Positions 46,019 through 55,740 of a stretch of DNA of 64,000 bases are shown here, piece after piece. The position numbers and the translations under genes were made by a program. Origin of the DNA: Selenomonas sp. WCT3 (lineage in GTDB: Bacteria > Bacillota > Negativicutes > Selenomonadales > Selenomonadaceae); assembly GCA_900100835.1 (NCBI GenBank), contig FNCM01000001.1, positions 1-64,000 of the forward strand, read 5' to 3'. Each line of letters begins with the position of its first letter. Position 1 is the stretch's first letter. Below the pieces are notes generated by a model that saw nothing but the letters and a program-made list of their open reading frames with translations, did no database searches and was not told the origin of the DNA.

Positions 46019-46483
46019 GTTTTTCTCCCTGCTCGTTGTATTCCATCGGCGTAAAACGTATTCCGTTGACTGTCATTTCTTCGTCAGTAGGCGCGAAACC
46101 AACCACCTTATAGAACGGCACACCATATGGTGAAGAATTAAGCGTTATCGTTTTGCCGGAATAATCCTTCAGCAGATAACAGAACATTTTGGTTCCAACG
46201 CCTTTCCTGTGATATTTACCATCAACAAAGAAGAAGCAGATATGCTTTTTATCTGCCCTGATACCGATCATTCCGATCAGCTTCTCACCAGCAAATGTTC
46301 CGTAATACTCTATTACAGCCAAATAATTTTCATCATGAAGGCTCTTGCGGAACTCTTCTGTTCCCTCCGGAGCATAATCCGGTGATTCAGATTCTGAAAA
46401 TACTTTCCATGCAAGCACTAATGCCGCGGGAATCTCATTTTGTGATAGCCTGCGTACAATAAAGTCCTCTTTACTACAACCAA
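46002..46483 (-). pseudogene. Single GNAT domain without an N-terminal start (paralogue of the second domain at 42.6 kb)
   Basis: Codons from about 46470 read FIVRRLSQNEIPAALVLAWK and continue through SESESPDYAPEGTEEFRKSL to FTPMEYNEQG. This matches domain two of the tandem GNAT. The first GNAT domain is absent and I find no ATG or TTG in frame between the TetR stop (46489) and the core. Only a GTG at 46418, inside the first strand, could start it. Either a fragment or a gene with an unusual start codon. Confidence 0.6.
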
Positions 46484-46488
46484 TACAA

Positions 46489-47079
46489 TCACATCTCTCT
46501 CATATATACCTTGCAAAAATGTCGCAAATGCTTTTCGATATATTCCATGCATTCTTCCTCACATTGCGGCTGTCTGTCTGATCTTGCAATTTGCAAAACA
46601 GCCGGTGCAGTAAGTTCTACTGCAAGCAATTCCGGATCATCATCTATTACGATGCCTTCATCCATCATGCCTTTGATGATCTTTGCAAACATCCTTTGTA
46701 TCCCATCCAGCTGATGCCTGGTTGTAACCTCAGAAATCCTTTCATTTCTAAATTGCTCCTGAACAAGCAGCATCCTCGTCTTTCGGATTACAGGATCCTT
46801 TATTGTGAATGAAATCCTTTTCAAAGTCACCTTGATGAACTCTTCTTGGCTCTGCGGCACTTTCCCGATATTATTTTCAGATCCAAACATTTCCTCATAC
46901 CGCACTTCAGCAGACTCAATCAACGCATTCAAGATGTCCTCTTTGCCTTTAAAGTGTTTGTATAACGATGGAGCTTTAATTCCGACAATACCAGCAATCT
47001 GCTCAACACTTGTACCATCGTATCCATTCTCTGCAAATAACGTTAATGCCGCATCTAGTATCTTCTCTTTAGTAGACAT
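46489..47079 (-). CDS. TetR-family regulator
   Basis: 196 aa. Helix-turn-helix at residues about 5-50 (KILDAALTLFAENGYDGTSV, GIKAPSLYKHFKGKEDIL). The start at 47079 follows GGAGGA. It is the first gene of the acetyltransferase island and controls at least itself, judging from two operator copies on its promoter. Confidence 0.92.
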   Translation of the reverse strand: MSTKEKILDAALTLFAENGYDGTSVEQIAGIVGIKAPSLYKHFKGKEDILNALIESAEVRYEEMFGSENNIGKVPQSQEEFIKVTLKRISFTIKDPVIRKTRMLLVQEQFRNERISEVTTRHQLDGIQRMFAKIIKGMMDEGIVIDDDPELLAVELTAPAVLQIARSDRQPQCEEECMEYIEKHLRHFCKVYMREM

Positions 47080-47095
47080 GTCTTCCTCCATCCCG

Positions 47096-47134
47096 CTAAT
47101 AAGCATTAGCCTTATTATAACTAACATCCATTAG
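47096..47134 (-). promoter_or_regulatory. Two TetR operator copies (CTAAT-type palindromes)
   Basis: CTAATAAGCATTAG (47096-47109) and CTAACATCCATTAG (47121-47134) share the CTAA..N..ATTAG layout, 25 bp centre to centre. The upstream copy lies in the promoter spacer and the downstream copy just after the -10, so binding would block RNA polymerase. Confidence 0.7.
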
Positions 47135-47142
47135 CCAGTCAA
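47114..47142 (-). promoter_or_regulatory. Promoter of the TetR gene/acetyltransferase island
   Basis: TTGACT (47137-47142), 17 nt, TATAAT (47114-47119) on the minus strand. Confidence 0.75.
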
Positions 47143-47160
47143 GTTTTTCTGTGCTAACAC

Positions 47161-47204
47161 AAAAAGCCCGCGAACATCAGGATTCTTCCCAATGCCCGCA
47201 GGCG
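47161..47204 (-). terminator. Terminator downstream of rlmD
   Basis: GCCTGCG and CGCGGGC stem (one G-T pair) with T5 on the minus strand, about 40 nt after the rlmD stop. It also insulates the island promoter. Confidence 0.65.
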
Positions 47205-47243
47205 TGGTTAAATAGACTTGTTTTTTCAAATCTTATCCATTAT

Positions 47244-48695
47244 TTATCTATCATTTTTCTCCGAATCCTTGATTCTATAGTAATCCTCTACATCCAAGCC
47301 CAGATCCACATAAGATTTTGACCTTGTAACATTTTTACCCAAGAGAACAACAGTCTCGACGTGCGAAGTGCACGGAAACATATCCACAGGCTGGACTTTT
47401 TCGGCTTTGTAGCCGAGTTCGTCCAGGAGGGCGATGTCGCGAGCGAGGCTGGCGGGGTTGCAGGAGACGTAGACGATGCGGTCTGGTTTCATGTTGGCAA
47501 AGGTTTCCAGTACCGTCGGCGTGCAGCCGGCGCGCGGCGGGTCTACCACTACGACATCGGCTCGTACGCCCTGTTTGTAGAGCCGTGGCATGACCTGGGT
47601 TGCGTCACCAACAATGAATTCGGCGTTGCGCACGTTGTTGTCCCGGGCGTTTTTCTGGGCATCGAGGATGGCCGGTTTTACGATTTCGATGCCGATGACA
47701 CTTCTGGCCTTCTGGGCGAGGAACAGGGTTATGGTCCCCGTACCGCAATAAGCGTCGATGACCGTTTCCTGACCGGTCAGATTGGCAAATTCCAGTGCCT
47801 TGTTGTAGAGCACCTCTGCCTGGGCCGTATTGACCTGGAAGAAGGAGCGCGGCGAGATATGGAAGTTCAGGCGGCCGATGCCATCCTGGATGGTGGGACG
47901 GCCCCAGAGGAGTTTCGTGTCGCGCCCCATGATGACGTTGTTGTGATAGGTCTGGATATTCTGATGGACACTGACTACCTTCGGCAGTTTGGCCCTCAAC
48001 ATCTTGACGAATTCTTTCTCCCGCGGCATGGTCTTCGTAGCCGTCACGATGACCACCATGATGTCGCCGTTCTTGCCCACGCGGCCCACCACATGACGCA
48101 GGACACCTGTATGCTTGTCCTCGTTGTAAACGGGGATATTGAGCTTGGTGACGATTTCGCGCACGGCATTGACCACGTCATTATTGCCTTCCTTCTGGAT
48201 ATGGCAGTCGGTGGTATCGATGATTTCGTGGCTGCCCTGGGCGAAGCAGCCGATGATGGTCTTGCCCTTCTCCCGGCCGATGGGGAACTGCATCTTGTTG
48301 CGGTAGTTCCACGGCGTTGCGGCGCCGATTGTCGGCTCGACGAAAAGGTCCGGCTGCTTACCGATGCGCGTGACGGCGTCGATGACCTGCTGGCGTTTGG
48401 CCTTGAGCTGGGCCATATAGTCAAGATGCTGCAGCTGACAGCCGCCGCATTTGTCATAGATGCCGCAGACGGGCTCCACGCGGTCAGCGCTCTTAGTGAG
48501 GATTTCCTTCACATGGCCCTTGGCATAGGTCTTTTTGACTTCGTCAATGACTGCTAGAACTTTCTCCCCCGGCAAAGCGTAAGGCACAAAGACCGTAAAG
48601 TCCTGATAACGGCCAACCCCCTCACCGCTGGTACCCAGCGTCCTGATTTCAATCTCGTATGATTTTCCTTTTTCGACGGGAACTTGTTTTCTCAT
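47244..48695 (-). CDS. rlmD: 23S rRNA (uracil-5-)-methyltransferase RlmD
   Basis: 483 aa. N-terminal TRAM domain (GEGVGRYQDFTVFVPYALPGE), [4Fe-4S] Cys in CGIYDKCGGCQLQHL, SAM-binding DAYCGTGTITLFLA, catalytic VVDPPRAGC and VSCNPASLARD, ending in HVETVVLL. Methylates a uridine in 23S rRNA; which one (1939 or 747 equivalent) cannot be fixed from sequence. Upstream HAD gene is 31 nt away. Confidence 0.95.
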   Translation of the reverse strand: MRKQVPVEKGKSYEIEIRTLGTSGEGVGRYQDFTVFVPYALPGEKVLAVIDEVKKTYAKGHVKEILTKSADRVEPVCGIYDKCGGCQLQHLDYMAQLKAKRQQVIDAVTRIGKQPDLFVEPTIGAATPWNYRNKMQFPIGREKGKTIIGCFAQGSHEIIDTTDCHIQKEGNNDVVNAVREIVTKLNIPVYNEDKHTGVLRHVVGRVGKNGDIMVVIVTATKTMPREKEFVKMLRAKLPKVVSVHQNIQTYHNNVIMGRDTKLLWGRPTIQDGIGRLNFHISPRSFFQVNTAQAEVLYNKALEFANLTGQETVIDAYCGTGTITLFLAQKARSVIGIEIVKPAILDAQKNARDNNVRNAEFIVGDATQVMPRLYKQGVRADVVVVDPPRAGCTPTVLETFANMKPDRIVYVSCNPASLARDIALLDELGYKAEKVQPVDMFPCTSHVETVVLLGKNVTRSKSYVDLGLDVEDYYRIKDSEKNDR

Positions 48696-48726
48696 TACGA
48701 TGTTTTCCTCTTTCTTTCAATCTTGC

Positions 48727-49386
48727 TTAAAATTCCAGTTGCTCAAAAAGCTCCATGGGGTTATCCAAAAGCACTTCCGCGCCGGTTTCCACGAGTTCCT
48801 GGCGCGGACGGAAGCCCCAGGTCACGCCGACGGGCAGGAAGCCTGCGTTGCGGGCTGTTTCCATGTCGACGCTGGTGTCGCCAAAGTAGGCCACTTCCTC
48901 TGGCTTGACGCCCATCTTGGCTGCAATGGCCAGCACCTTCTGCGGGTCCGGCTTGCGCGGCAGGCCCGGACGGTCGCCGATGATTTCCACGAAGGAATGC
49001 TTGGCCAGCAGTTTCTGGCAGACTTCATCGGCCGCCGACTGGTGCTTATTCGTGCAGATTCCCAGCGGGATGTTCTTTTCCTGCAAAGCCTGCAGCATTT
49101 CGTCAATGCCGGCATAGCATTTCGTCTTGTGGACGAGATTCTTTTCATAGCAGGCCTTATAGCGCGCCAGTGCCTCATCCACAAAGGAAGCATCCTGCGC
49201 CTTGTCCTTGGGCAGGCAGCGCTCGATGAGCTTGCGGGAGCCATTGCCGACAAAATACCGGTATTCCTCGATGGTATGGGCAGGAAAACCATAGCTTGCC
49301 AGCATCTCATTGGCACTGTCCCCTAAATCCGCTAAGGAATCGATAAGGGTGCCGTCCAAGTCAAAAATCGCCGCTTTATACTTCAT
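48727..49386 (-). CDS. HAD-family phosphatase (phosphoglycolate phosphatase-like)
   Basis: 219 aa. IFDLDGTLIDS (motif I, residues 7-17), GICTNKHQ (motif II), GRPGLPRKPDPQKVL (motif III Lys) and GDTSVDMETARNAG (motif IV). The start at 49386 follows GAGGCGA; earlier codons are not conserved. The Gph/PpaX branch acts on phosphoglycolate or pyrophosphate. Probably co-transcribed with the thioesterase gene upstream. Confidence 0.9.
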   Translation of the reverse strand: MKYKAAIFDLDGTLIDSLADLGDSANEMLASYGFPAHTIEEYRYFVGNGSRKLIERCLPKDKAQDASFVDEALARYKACYEKNLVHKTKCYAGIDEMLQALQEKNIPLGICTNKHQSAADEVCQKLLAKHSFVEIIGDRPGLPRKPDPQKVLAIAAKMGVKPEEVAYFGDTSVDMETARNAGFLPVGVTWGFRPRQELVETGAEVLLDNPMELFEQLEF

Positions 49387-49408
49387 GATATCGCCTCGTT
49401 TTCTCCAG

Positions 49409-49816
49409 TCAGTCCACCAATGCCATCTTGGCTGTGCCTTCGGCCGTAACCGTGCCATCAGCCAGCGCAATCGTCGCTTTCATGTTGACGAAGCTGCCGC
49501 GGCGCGATTCCTCCCAGCCGGTGATCACGAGGTGCTCGCCGACAGGTGTGGTCTTGCGATAGCGCACATCAAGACGCGCCGTCACAGCGCGCTCGCCACC
49601 GGAGTAGAGATACCCCCCCATGGCCTCGTCCAGCATCGTCGTGATAATGCCGCCGTGAACAACGCCTTCATAGCTCTGATATTCATGGGGCAGGGTCTTT
49701 TCGGCCACATACTTATCTTCCTCGAAGTGAAAATCGAGGTGCAGGCCGATGGGATTTTCCGGCCCGCAGGCAAAGCAGTAGTTTTCTCCCGGCAATTTTT
49801 CTTTCGTGCTTGGCAT
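49409..49816 (-). CDS. PaaI-family thioesterase (hotdog fold)
   Basis: 135 aa. The N-terminus has CFACGPENPIGLHLDFHFE; the active-site block is YEGVVHGGIITTMLDEAMG. Hydrolyses acyl-CoA thioesters; the chain preference is unknown. GGAGAA lies upstream of the ATG. Confidence 0.9.
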   Translation of the reverse strand: MPSTKEKLPGENYCFACGPENPIGLHLDFHFEEDKYVAEKTLPHEYQSYEGVVHGGIITTMLDEAMGGYLYSGGERAVTARLDVRYRKTTPVGEHLVITGWEESRRGSFVNMKATIALADGTVTAEGTAKMALVD

Positions 49817-49843
49817 GGTGTTCTCCTTTCTGAAATAGAATAC

Positions 49844-49863
49844 GCCTTCCCCGCAGGGAAGGC
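49844..49863 (-). terminator. Hairpin after gatB
   Basis: GCCTTCCC/GGGAAGGC 8-bp stem with a 4-nt loop between gatB and the thioesterase gene. The T-tract is poor, so termination may be partial. Confidence 0.5.
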
Positions 49864-49881
49864 TGTTATTCTCAATTACTG

Positions 49882-51321
49882 TCAGTTCAGTTTCTCGACC
49901 AGCAGCTTGTTGACCATCTGCGGGTTGGCTTTGCCCTTCGAGGCCTTCATGACCTGGCCGACCAATGCGCCGATGGCTTTCTTGTTGCCACCCTTGTAGT
50001 CGTCAACGGCTTTCTGGTTATTGGCGATGACTTCATCGACAATGCCTTCGATAGCCTTCGTATCCGTGATCTGTACGAGGCCCTTGTCCTTGACGATTTT
50101 TTCCGGGCTGTCCGGATTCGTCCACATTTCCTTAAAGACTTTCTTGGCAATCTTGCCGGAAATCGTGTCCTTCATGATGAGCTGGATCATCTCGCCGAGG
50201 CGTTTGGCCTCAACCGGGGACTTGCTGATGTCGATGCCGTCAGCATTGAGCTCCTTGGACAGGTCACCCATAATCCAGTTGGCAGCCAGTTTCGAGTCAG
50301 CCCCCTCAGCGATTACGGCATCGAAGTACTCGGCCATGGCGCGAGAGCTGGTGATGATGCCGGCATCGTAATCCGACAGGCCATATTCGCTCTCGAGACG
50401 GGCACGGCGTGCATCCGGAAGCTCCGGCAAATCGCTGCGGTATTTCTCGATGGTTTCTTCGCTGGTGACGATTGGCGGCAGGTCCGGCTCCGGCATATAG
50501 CGGTAGTCATGAGCATTTTCCTTGCTGCGCATGGAAAGGGTGATGCCGCGGGCCGGGTCAAAGGTGCGGGTTTCCTGCACGATATGGCCGCCGTCCTCCA
50601 GGACTTCCTCCTGGCGCTCGATCTCGTAGTTGATGGCGTCTTCGAGGTTCTTGAAGGAGTTGATGTTCTTCATCTCCGTGCGGGTACCGAGCTCTTTGGA
50701 GCCCACCGGGCGCAGGGATACGTTGATGTCGGCACGCAGGTTGCCTTCCTCCATGCGGCAGTTGGAAACATCGATGTACTCCATGATGGATTTGATCTTC
50801 TCCATGTAGGCACGGGCTTCTTCCGCCGAGCTCATATCCGGCTCGGAGACAATCTCGAGAAGCGGCACACCGGTACGGTTGTAGTCGACATTCGAGGAGG
50901 AAGAATCCTTGATGGTCGTGCCCGAGTGAACGAGCTTGCCCGCATCCTCCTCCATGTGGATACGGGTGAGGCGGATGCGCTTCTTCTTGCCCTCTACATC
51001 GATGTCGACCCAGCCATGCTCAGCAATCGGCAGGTCGTACTGGGACGTCTGCCAGTTCTTCGGCAGATCCGGATAGTAGTAGTTCTTGCGGTCGAACTTG
51101 CTGTACTTGTTGATTTCGCAGTTCGTAGCCAGACCAGCTTTGATGCCGAACTCGACGACGCGCTTGTTGATGGTCGGCAGTACGCCAGGCATGCCAAGGC
51201 AGACCGGGCAAACATGGGTGTTCTGGTCAGCACCAAAGGTGGTGGCACAGCCGCAGAAGATTTTCGTATTGGTTTTCAGTTCACAATGTATTTCAAGACC
51301 GATTACGGCTTCGTATTTCAT
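49882..51321 (-). CDS. gatB: Asp/Glu-tRNA amidotransferase subunit B
   Basis: 479 aa. [18 protein letters not shown] at the start with the zinc Cys pair, [26 protein letters not shown], and the C-terminal tail domain with [13 protein letters not shown]. The kinase subunit that activates mischarged tRNA and receives ammonia from GatA. It directly follows gatA (1-nt overlap). Confidence 0.97.
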   Translation of the reverse strand: MKYEAVIGLEIHCELKTNTKIFCGCATTFGADQNTHVCPVCLGMPGVLPTINKRVVEFGIKAGLATNCEINKYSKFDRKNYYYPDLPKNWQTSQYDLPIAEHGWVDIDVEGKKKRIRLTRIHMEEDAGKLVHSGTTIKDSSSSNVDYNRTGVPLLEIVSEPDMSSAEEARAYMEKIKSIMEYIDVSNCRMEEGNLRADINVSLRPVGSKELGTRTEMKNINSFKNLEDAINYEIERQEEVLEDGGHIVQETRTFDPARGITLSMRSKENAHDYRYMPEPDLPPIVTSEETIEKYRSDLPELPDARRARLESEYGLSDYDAGIITSSRAMAEYFDAVIAEGADSKLAANWIMGDLSKELNADGIDISKSPVEAKRLGEMIQLIMKDTISGKIAKKVFKEMWTNPDSPEKIVKDKGLVQITDTKAIEGIVDEVIANNQKAVDDYKGGNKKAIGALVGQVMKASKGKANPQMVNKLLVEKLN

Positions 51322-52790
51322 CAGTTGTTACCTCCCAGCTTGGCCATCTCGTTATGATAGTTCTGGCTCTGCTCATACGTGTAGGCAGCACGGATGATGG
51401 TTTCCTCATCGAGCGCCTTGCCGATGATCTGCAAGCCAATCGGCATGCCCTTGCTGCTGTAACCGCACGGAATCGACATACCCGGCAGGCCAGCGAGGTT
51501 CAGAGGAACCGTGCAGGCATCCTGCAGGTACATCTGCAGCGGGTCAGAAACCATCTCGCCGATCTTGAAGGCCGGCGTCGGCGCCGTCGGGGCCATGATG
51601 ACATCGACTTTCTTGAAAGCCTCATTGTAGTCCTGCTGTACCAGCGTGCGGACCTTCATAGCCTTGAGGTAGTAGGCATCGTAGTAACCAGCCGACAGGG
51701 CATAGTTGCCGATGACAATACGGCGTTTTACCTCTTCGCCGAATTTTTCCGTACGGGTCTTCGTCATCATGCCGACCAGGTCGTCACTTTCGACGCGCTC
51801 ACCATAGCTGACGCCATCGTAGCGCTGGAGGTTCGTAGCGGCCTCAGCCGGCGCAATCAGATAGTACGCCGAAATCGCATATTTCGTATGCGGCAGCGAA
51901 ATCTCGACGATTTCTGCCCCGAGCTCTTTGTATTTCTCGATAGCCGCACGGACGGTCTTTTCGACCTCCGGGTCCATTCCATCCACAAAGTATTCCTTCG
52001 GCAGGCCGATTTTGAGACCTTTGACATCTTCCACCAGGGCCTTGGTGAAATCCGGGACTTCTGCCTCGCTGGAGGTGGAGTCCATCTCATCGTGGCCGCA
52101 GATGATGTTGAGGATGTTGGCGCAGTCCGTGACGTCACGGGTCAAAGGACCAATCTGATCCAGCGACGATGCATAGGCGACAAGGCCATAGCGGGAAACG
52201 CGTCCATAGGTCGGCTTCATGCCAACGACACCGCAGAAGGATGCCGGCTGACGGATAGACCCGCCCGTATCGGATCCCAGCGCCCAGATGGAGGTACCAG
52301 CAGCAACTGCTGCCGCACTGCCGCCCGAGGAACCGCCCGGTACGCAGTCCGTATTCCACGGATTGCAGGTCGGATGGTAGGCGGAGTTCTCCGTGGACCC
52401 CCCCATGGCAAACTCATCCATGTTGACCTTGCCCAGGATGACCGGATTCTGTGCCTTGATTTTCGTCATCGCCGTGGCATCATAAGGCGGCACGAAGTTC
52501 TCAAGGATTTTTGATGCACAGGTCGTCTTGATCCCCTTGGTGCAGATATTATCCTTGATAGCCCCCGGGATACCTTCGAGGAAGGAAATCGTTTCGCCCT
52601 TGGCAATCTTTTCATCCACGGCCTTGGCCTGAGCCAGTGCCTCATCGCGGGTAATGGTAAGATATGCCTTAACGTCGCCCTCGACTTCATCGATGCGCTT
52701 TAATACATCTTCCGTCAGCGCTACGGCCGTAATCTCTTTATTGACGAGCATGTCATGGAGGACATGCGCCGGTTTCTCATATAATCTCAC
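51321..52790 (-). CDS. gatA: Asp/Glu-tRNA amidotransferase subunit A
   Basis: 489 aa amidase. Catalytic Lys in [10 protein letters not shown], the Gly/Ser-rich signature [14 protein letters not shown] with the cis-Ser, and nucleophile region [16 protein letters not shown]. Produces ammonia from glutamine. gatC lies 17 nt upstream. Confidence 0.97.
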   Translation of the reverse strand: MRLYEKPAHVLHDMLVNKEITAVALTEDVLKRIDEVEGDVKAYLTITRDEALAQAKAVDEKIAKGETISFLEGIPGAIKDNICTKGIKTTCASKILENFVPPYDATAMTKIKAQNPVILGKVNMDEFAMGGSTENSAYHPTCNPWNTDCVPGGSSGGSAAAVAAGTSIWALGSDTGGSIRQPASFCGVVGMKPTYGRVSRYGLVAYASSLDQIGPLTRDVTDCANILNIICGHDEMDSTSSEAEVPDFTKALVEDVKGLKIGLPKEYFVDGMDPEVEKTVRAAIEKYKELGAEIVEISLPHTKYAISAYYLIAPAEAATNLQRYDGVSYGERVESDDLVGMMTKTRTEKFGEEVKRRIVIGNYALSAGYYDAYYLKAMKVRTLVQQDYNEAFKKVDVIMAPTAPTPAFKIGEMVSDPLQMYLQDACTVPLNLAGLPGMSIPCGYSSKGMPIGLQIIGKALDEETIIRAAYTYEQSQNYHNEMAKLGGNN

Positions 52791-52807
52791 GTTTGTTCCT
52801 CCCCTGC

Positions 52808-53098
52808 TTAGTCCTCAAGTACCTTCGGTACCTTGAAATAGCCGTCTTCCTTGAGCGGTGCGTTGGCAAGAGCAGCCTCGCGATCGAGGGACTCTTTGAC
52901 TACGTCCTCACGGAATACGTTCTGCATCGGCAGGGCATAGGTGGTCGGCTTGACGTCCGTCGTGTCAAGTGCCGACAAATTGTCCATATACGTCAGGATC
53001 TTATCGAGCTGGCCCAGATATTTCTCCTCCTGCTCCTCGGCAATCGCGAGGCGGGAAAGGACAGCCACGTTCTGCAAGTCTTCTTTGGTAACTTTCAT
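52808..53098 (-). CDS. gatC: Asp/Glu-tRNA amidotransferase subunit C
   Basis: 96 aa. [18 protein letters not shown] and [16 protein letters not shown] are the usual GatC segments, ending in [14 protein letters not shown]. The start at 53098 is fixed by the family N-terminus; the 48 codons before it run into the priA terminator and are not translated. Confidence 0.95.
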   Translation of the reverse strand: MKVTKEDLQNVAVLSRLAIAEEQEEKYLGQLDKILTYMDNLSALDTTDVKPTTYALPMQNVFREDVVKESLDREAALANAPLKEDGYFKVPKVLED

Positions 53099-53147
53099 TT
53101 TCTCACCATCCATAGATGTTATTGCTGATTTAAAAACATACCGTTTT

Positions 53148-53153
53148 ATTATA
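53148..53153 (-). promoter_or_regulatory. Candidate -10 for gatCAB
   Basis: TATAAT on the minus strand, 50 nt before gatC and immediately behind the priA terminator. No clear -35 at 17 nt. Confidence 0.35.
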
Positions 53154-53157
53154 GCAC

Positions 53158-53200
53158 AAAAAAAGAGACGGAAAAAGGGCTGAATACGCCCCTCCGTCTC
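53158..53200 (-). terminator. Intrinsic terminator after priA
   Basis: GAGACGG/CCGTCTC outer stem and GGGC/GCCC inner stem, then T7 on the minus strand, 5 nt after the priA stop. Confidence 0.85.
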
Positions 53201-53204
53201 CTGT

Positions 53205-55646
53205 TCAAAGCATGGTAATAGGGTCGATGTCGATAGCCACATCGGTGCGCAGGTGCAGTCCCTGCTCCCGCAGGAAAGCCTGCACCGCGGAAAGATTGGC
53301 GGTCTTTATGAGCACCACAAAACGATAGACACCGCGCAGCCGCGCGATAACTGCCGGTGACGGGCCAATGACCTGCTGCCCCTTGTCCCCATGGAAATGC
53401 TGCTGAAAGGCAGCGATAAGCTGGACTGCACCGCTGCGAGCAGCCTGTTCATCCTCGCTTTGATATAACAGTTTGACCAGCCGGCTGTATGGCGGATAAA
53501 AGAGCTGCCGCCGAAGTATGAGTTCCTGTTCCGCAAACCCCTCGTAATCCTGAGCGATACCGCAGTTAACCGCATAGTGCTCAGGATTATAAGTCTGGAT
53601 GATGACGCGGCCCTGCTCCGTATGACGGCCCGCGCGGCCGGCCGTCTGCGTGATAAGCATAAAGCAGCGCTCAGCCGCCCGGAAGTCGGGCAGATTGAGG
53701 CTGGAATCGGCACTGATGATACCGACCGCCGTGACATTGGGAATATCGTGCCCCTTCGCCACCATTTGCGTGCCGAGCAGGATATCGTATTCCTGCCGGC
53801 GGAATTTCGCCAGGATTTCCTGATGAGCAAACTTCGTATTGGTCGTATCGCGGTCCATGCGAATGACCCGTGCCGAGGGTACAATTTGATGAAGTTCCTG
53901 CTCGAGCTTTTCGGTCCCCGAACCAAAGTATTTGATATAGCGGCTGCCACACTTTGGACAGGCATCGGGAATTGGCTCTGCCACATCGCAGTGATGACAA
54001 GCAAGTTTCCCCGGCCGGCCGCCATGCCCCTGATGGTAGACCAGCGGCAGACCGCAGAGCTTGCACTTGATGACTTCCCCACACGAACGGCACATGACGA
54101 AGGTCGAAAAGCCACGGCGATTGAGCATGATGATGAGCTGCTGCCTTTTCGCCATGGTCTGCTCAATGAGCTGCTGCAACGGGCGCGACATGATATGGCG
54201 GTTGCCCAGCCGCAACTCCTGACGCATGTCCACGCATTTTACGAGCGGCAGCGGCAAGTCACCGATGCGTTTCGTCATCGTCAGCAGCGTAAACTCCCCC
54301 TTGCGAGCACGGTAATAGGATTCCAGGGAGGGCGTTGCACTGCCCAGCAGCAGCACCGACTGATGAATGCGGGCCAGTTCTTCGGCTACCACCCGAGCAT
54401 GATAGCGCGGCGACTCGTCCTGCTTATAAGACATATCCTGCTCCTCGTCCATGATGATAAGTCCGATATCATCGGCCGGCGTAAACAGCGCCGACCGTGC
54501 ACCGATGATGATACCTGCCCCGCCACGGCGCACGCGCAAAATGGCATCGTTGCGCTCCGATAGGGACAGCCGGCTGTGCATGACGACGATATCATCGGGA
54601 AAGTAAGCCTTAAATGCCATGACTACTTGGCCGGTCAAGGCGATTTCCGGCACCAGTACGATAACCTGCCGCCCAAGGTTGCGCACGCGTTCAGCCATCT
54701 CGATATAGACCTGGGTCTTGCCGCTGCCCGTGACGCCTTTGAGCAGAAAGCCTTGATAGTCATGCCTAGCCAGCGCCGGCTCCATTGCCTTTACGGCCAC
54801 CGACTGTTCCTCTGTCAGTTCCACGCGCTGCCGCGTGGCCTGCACATCACCATAGCTGTCCCGCAGCACGCGGCGCTGGCGGATTTCTGCCAGGCCCGCC
54901 TCGGCAAGGTGCTTGACCGTTGCCGAAGAGACCTTCGCCGCCTTGATGGCTGCCATGGTCATCGTCTGCTCAGGAGCCGCTGCCAATAGCTCCAGCAGCT
55001 GGAGCTGGGCCTTTTTCCGCTTGTAGTCTTCCCGGATTTGACCGGTCAATTGACAAGTCAAAACCACGAGCTTCTCATACCGGGCGTTATCGCGCTTTTG
55101 GGCTGCATAGTCCTTGACCAATACCTTGTACTGGGTGAGCTTATCTAAGATGGCGGGCAAATCCTCCTTTAGCTCTGGCAGTGCCTTGGCAATATCCTTT
55201 CGTCCCTTAGGCCCTTCGGCCTGCAAGTACCGATAAACCGCGCAATACATCGGCATCTGCAGCAGAATGTGGTCACGGGCTTCAGCTGTGGCTTCATACT
55301 GCACCGATATTTTAAGACCGCTCTTGCCCGGCATAAAAAGCCGCATCATTTCCGCCAAGGAACAGAGATAAAAATCCGCCAGCCAGCTGGCCGCTTTTAT
55401 CATGGCCGGGGTAAACCAGCTTTCCTCATCAACCACAGCCAATATGGGTTTCAGCTGGATATTTTGCAGTTCCGCCTCACTCTTTTCCCCCACCGCTAAC
55501 ACAAAGCCCTCGACTTTGCGTCCGCCAAAGGGCACAAAAACGCGCCAGCCCGTCGCCAAAAAGGAGAGCTCAGCTGGCACGCTGTAGGTATACGCCTTCG
55601 CTATGCTTTTTACGGGGATATTCACAAATACACTTGCCGTCAGCAT
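53205..55646 (-). CDS. priA: Primosomal protein N' (PriA replication-restart helicase)
   Basis: 813 aa from 55646; the family N-terminus (TASVFVNIPVKSIAKAYTYSVP) begins there. The open frame runs 31 codons further upstream (to 55739), but a promoter lies inside that stretch. Walker A GVTGSGKTQVY, Walker B MDEEQD, and an eight-Cys zinc-binding insert (CRSCGEVIKCKLC ... CHHCDV ... CPKCGS) are all present. It reloads the replisome at collapsed forks. Two motif copies TTGACCGGTCAA-TTGACAAGTCAA lie at 55038-55061. Confidence 0.95.
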   Translation of the reverse strand: MLTASVFVNIPVKSIAKAYTYSVPAELSFLATGWRVFVPFGGRKVEGFVLAVGEKSEAELQNIQLKPILAVVDEESWFTPAMIKAASWLADFYLCSLAEMMRLFMPGKSGLKISVQYEATAEARDHILLQMPMYCAVYRYLQAEGPKGRKDIAKALPELKEDLPAILDKLTQYKVLVKDYAAQKRDNARYEKLVVLTCQLTGQIREDYKRKKAQLQLLELLAAAPEQTMTMAAIKAAKVSSATVKHLAEAGLAEIRQRRVLRDSYGDVQATRQRVELTEEQSVAVKAMEPALARHDYQGFLLKGVTGSGKTQVYIEMAERVRNLGRQVIVLVPEIALTGQVVMAFKAYFPDDIVVMHSRLSLSERNDAILRVRRGGAGIIIGARSALFTPADDIGLIIMDEEQDMSYKQDESPRYHARVVAEELARIHQSVLLLGSATPSLESYYRARKGEFTLLTMTKRIGDLPLPLVKCVDMRQELRLGNRHIMSRPLQQLIEQTMAKRQQLIIMLNRRGFSTFVMCRSCGEVIKCKLCGLPLVYHQGHGGRPGKLACHHCDVAEPIPDACPKCGSRYIKYFGSGTEKLEQELHQIVPSARVIRMDRDTTNTKFAHQEILAKFRRQEYDILLGTQMVAKGHDIPNVTAVGIISADSSLNLPDFRAAERCFMLITQTAGRAGRHTEQGRVIIQTYNPEHYAVNCGIAQDYEGFAEQELILRRQLFYPPYSRLVKLLYQSEDEQAARSGAVQLIAAFQQHFHGDKGQQVIGPSPAVIARLRGVYRFVVLIKTANLSAVQAFLREQGLHLRTDVAIDIDPITML
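55038..55061. repeat. Back-to-back TTGAC-NN-GTCAA motifs inside priA
   Basis: TTGACCGGTCAA directly followed by TTGACAAGTCAA. Confidence 0.7.
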
Positions 55647-55698
55647 CTTCCGCACCATCCAATAAGCAGTTTTTCCGTCCATTTTACGATAGGGTTTT

Positions 55699-55728
55699 AT
55701 TATAACGCTATTGATGCCTTTTTGCCAA
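55699..55728 (-). promoter_or_regulatory. Promoter upstream of priA
   Basis: TTGGCA (55723-55728), 18 nt, TATAAT (55699-55704). Transcripts from here exclude the ATG at 55739 and support a later priA start. Confidence 0.5.
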
Positions 55729-55740
55729 CCGCAAGCCATA

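Noticed and set aside
47361..48557. 398-codon open frame opposite rlmD
   Set aside because: Antisense shadow; composition and hits follow the rlmD codon pattern.
51354..52514. 386-codon open frame opposite gatA
   Set aside because: Antisense shadow of a conserved amidase.
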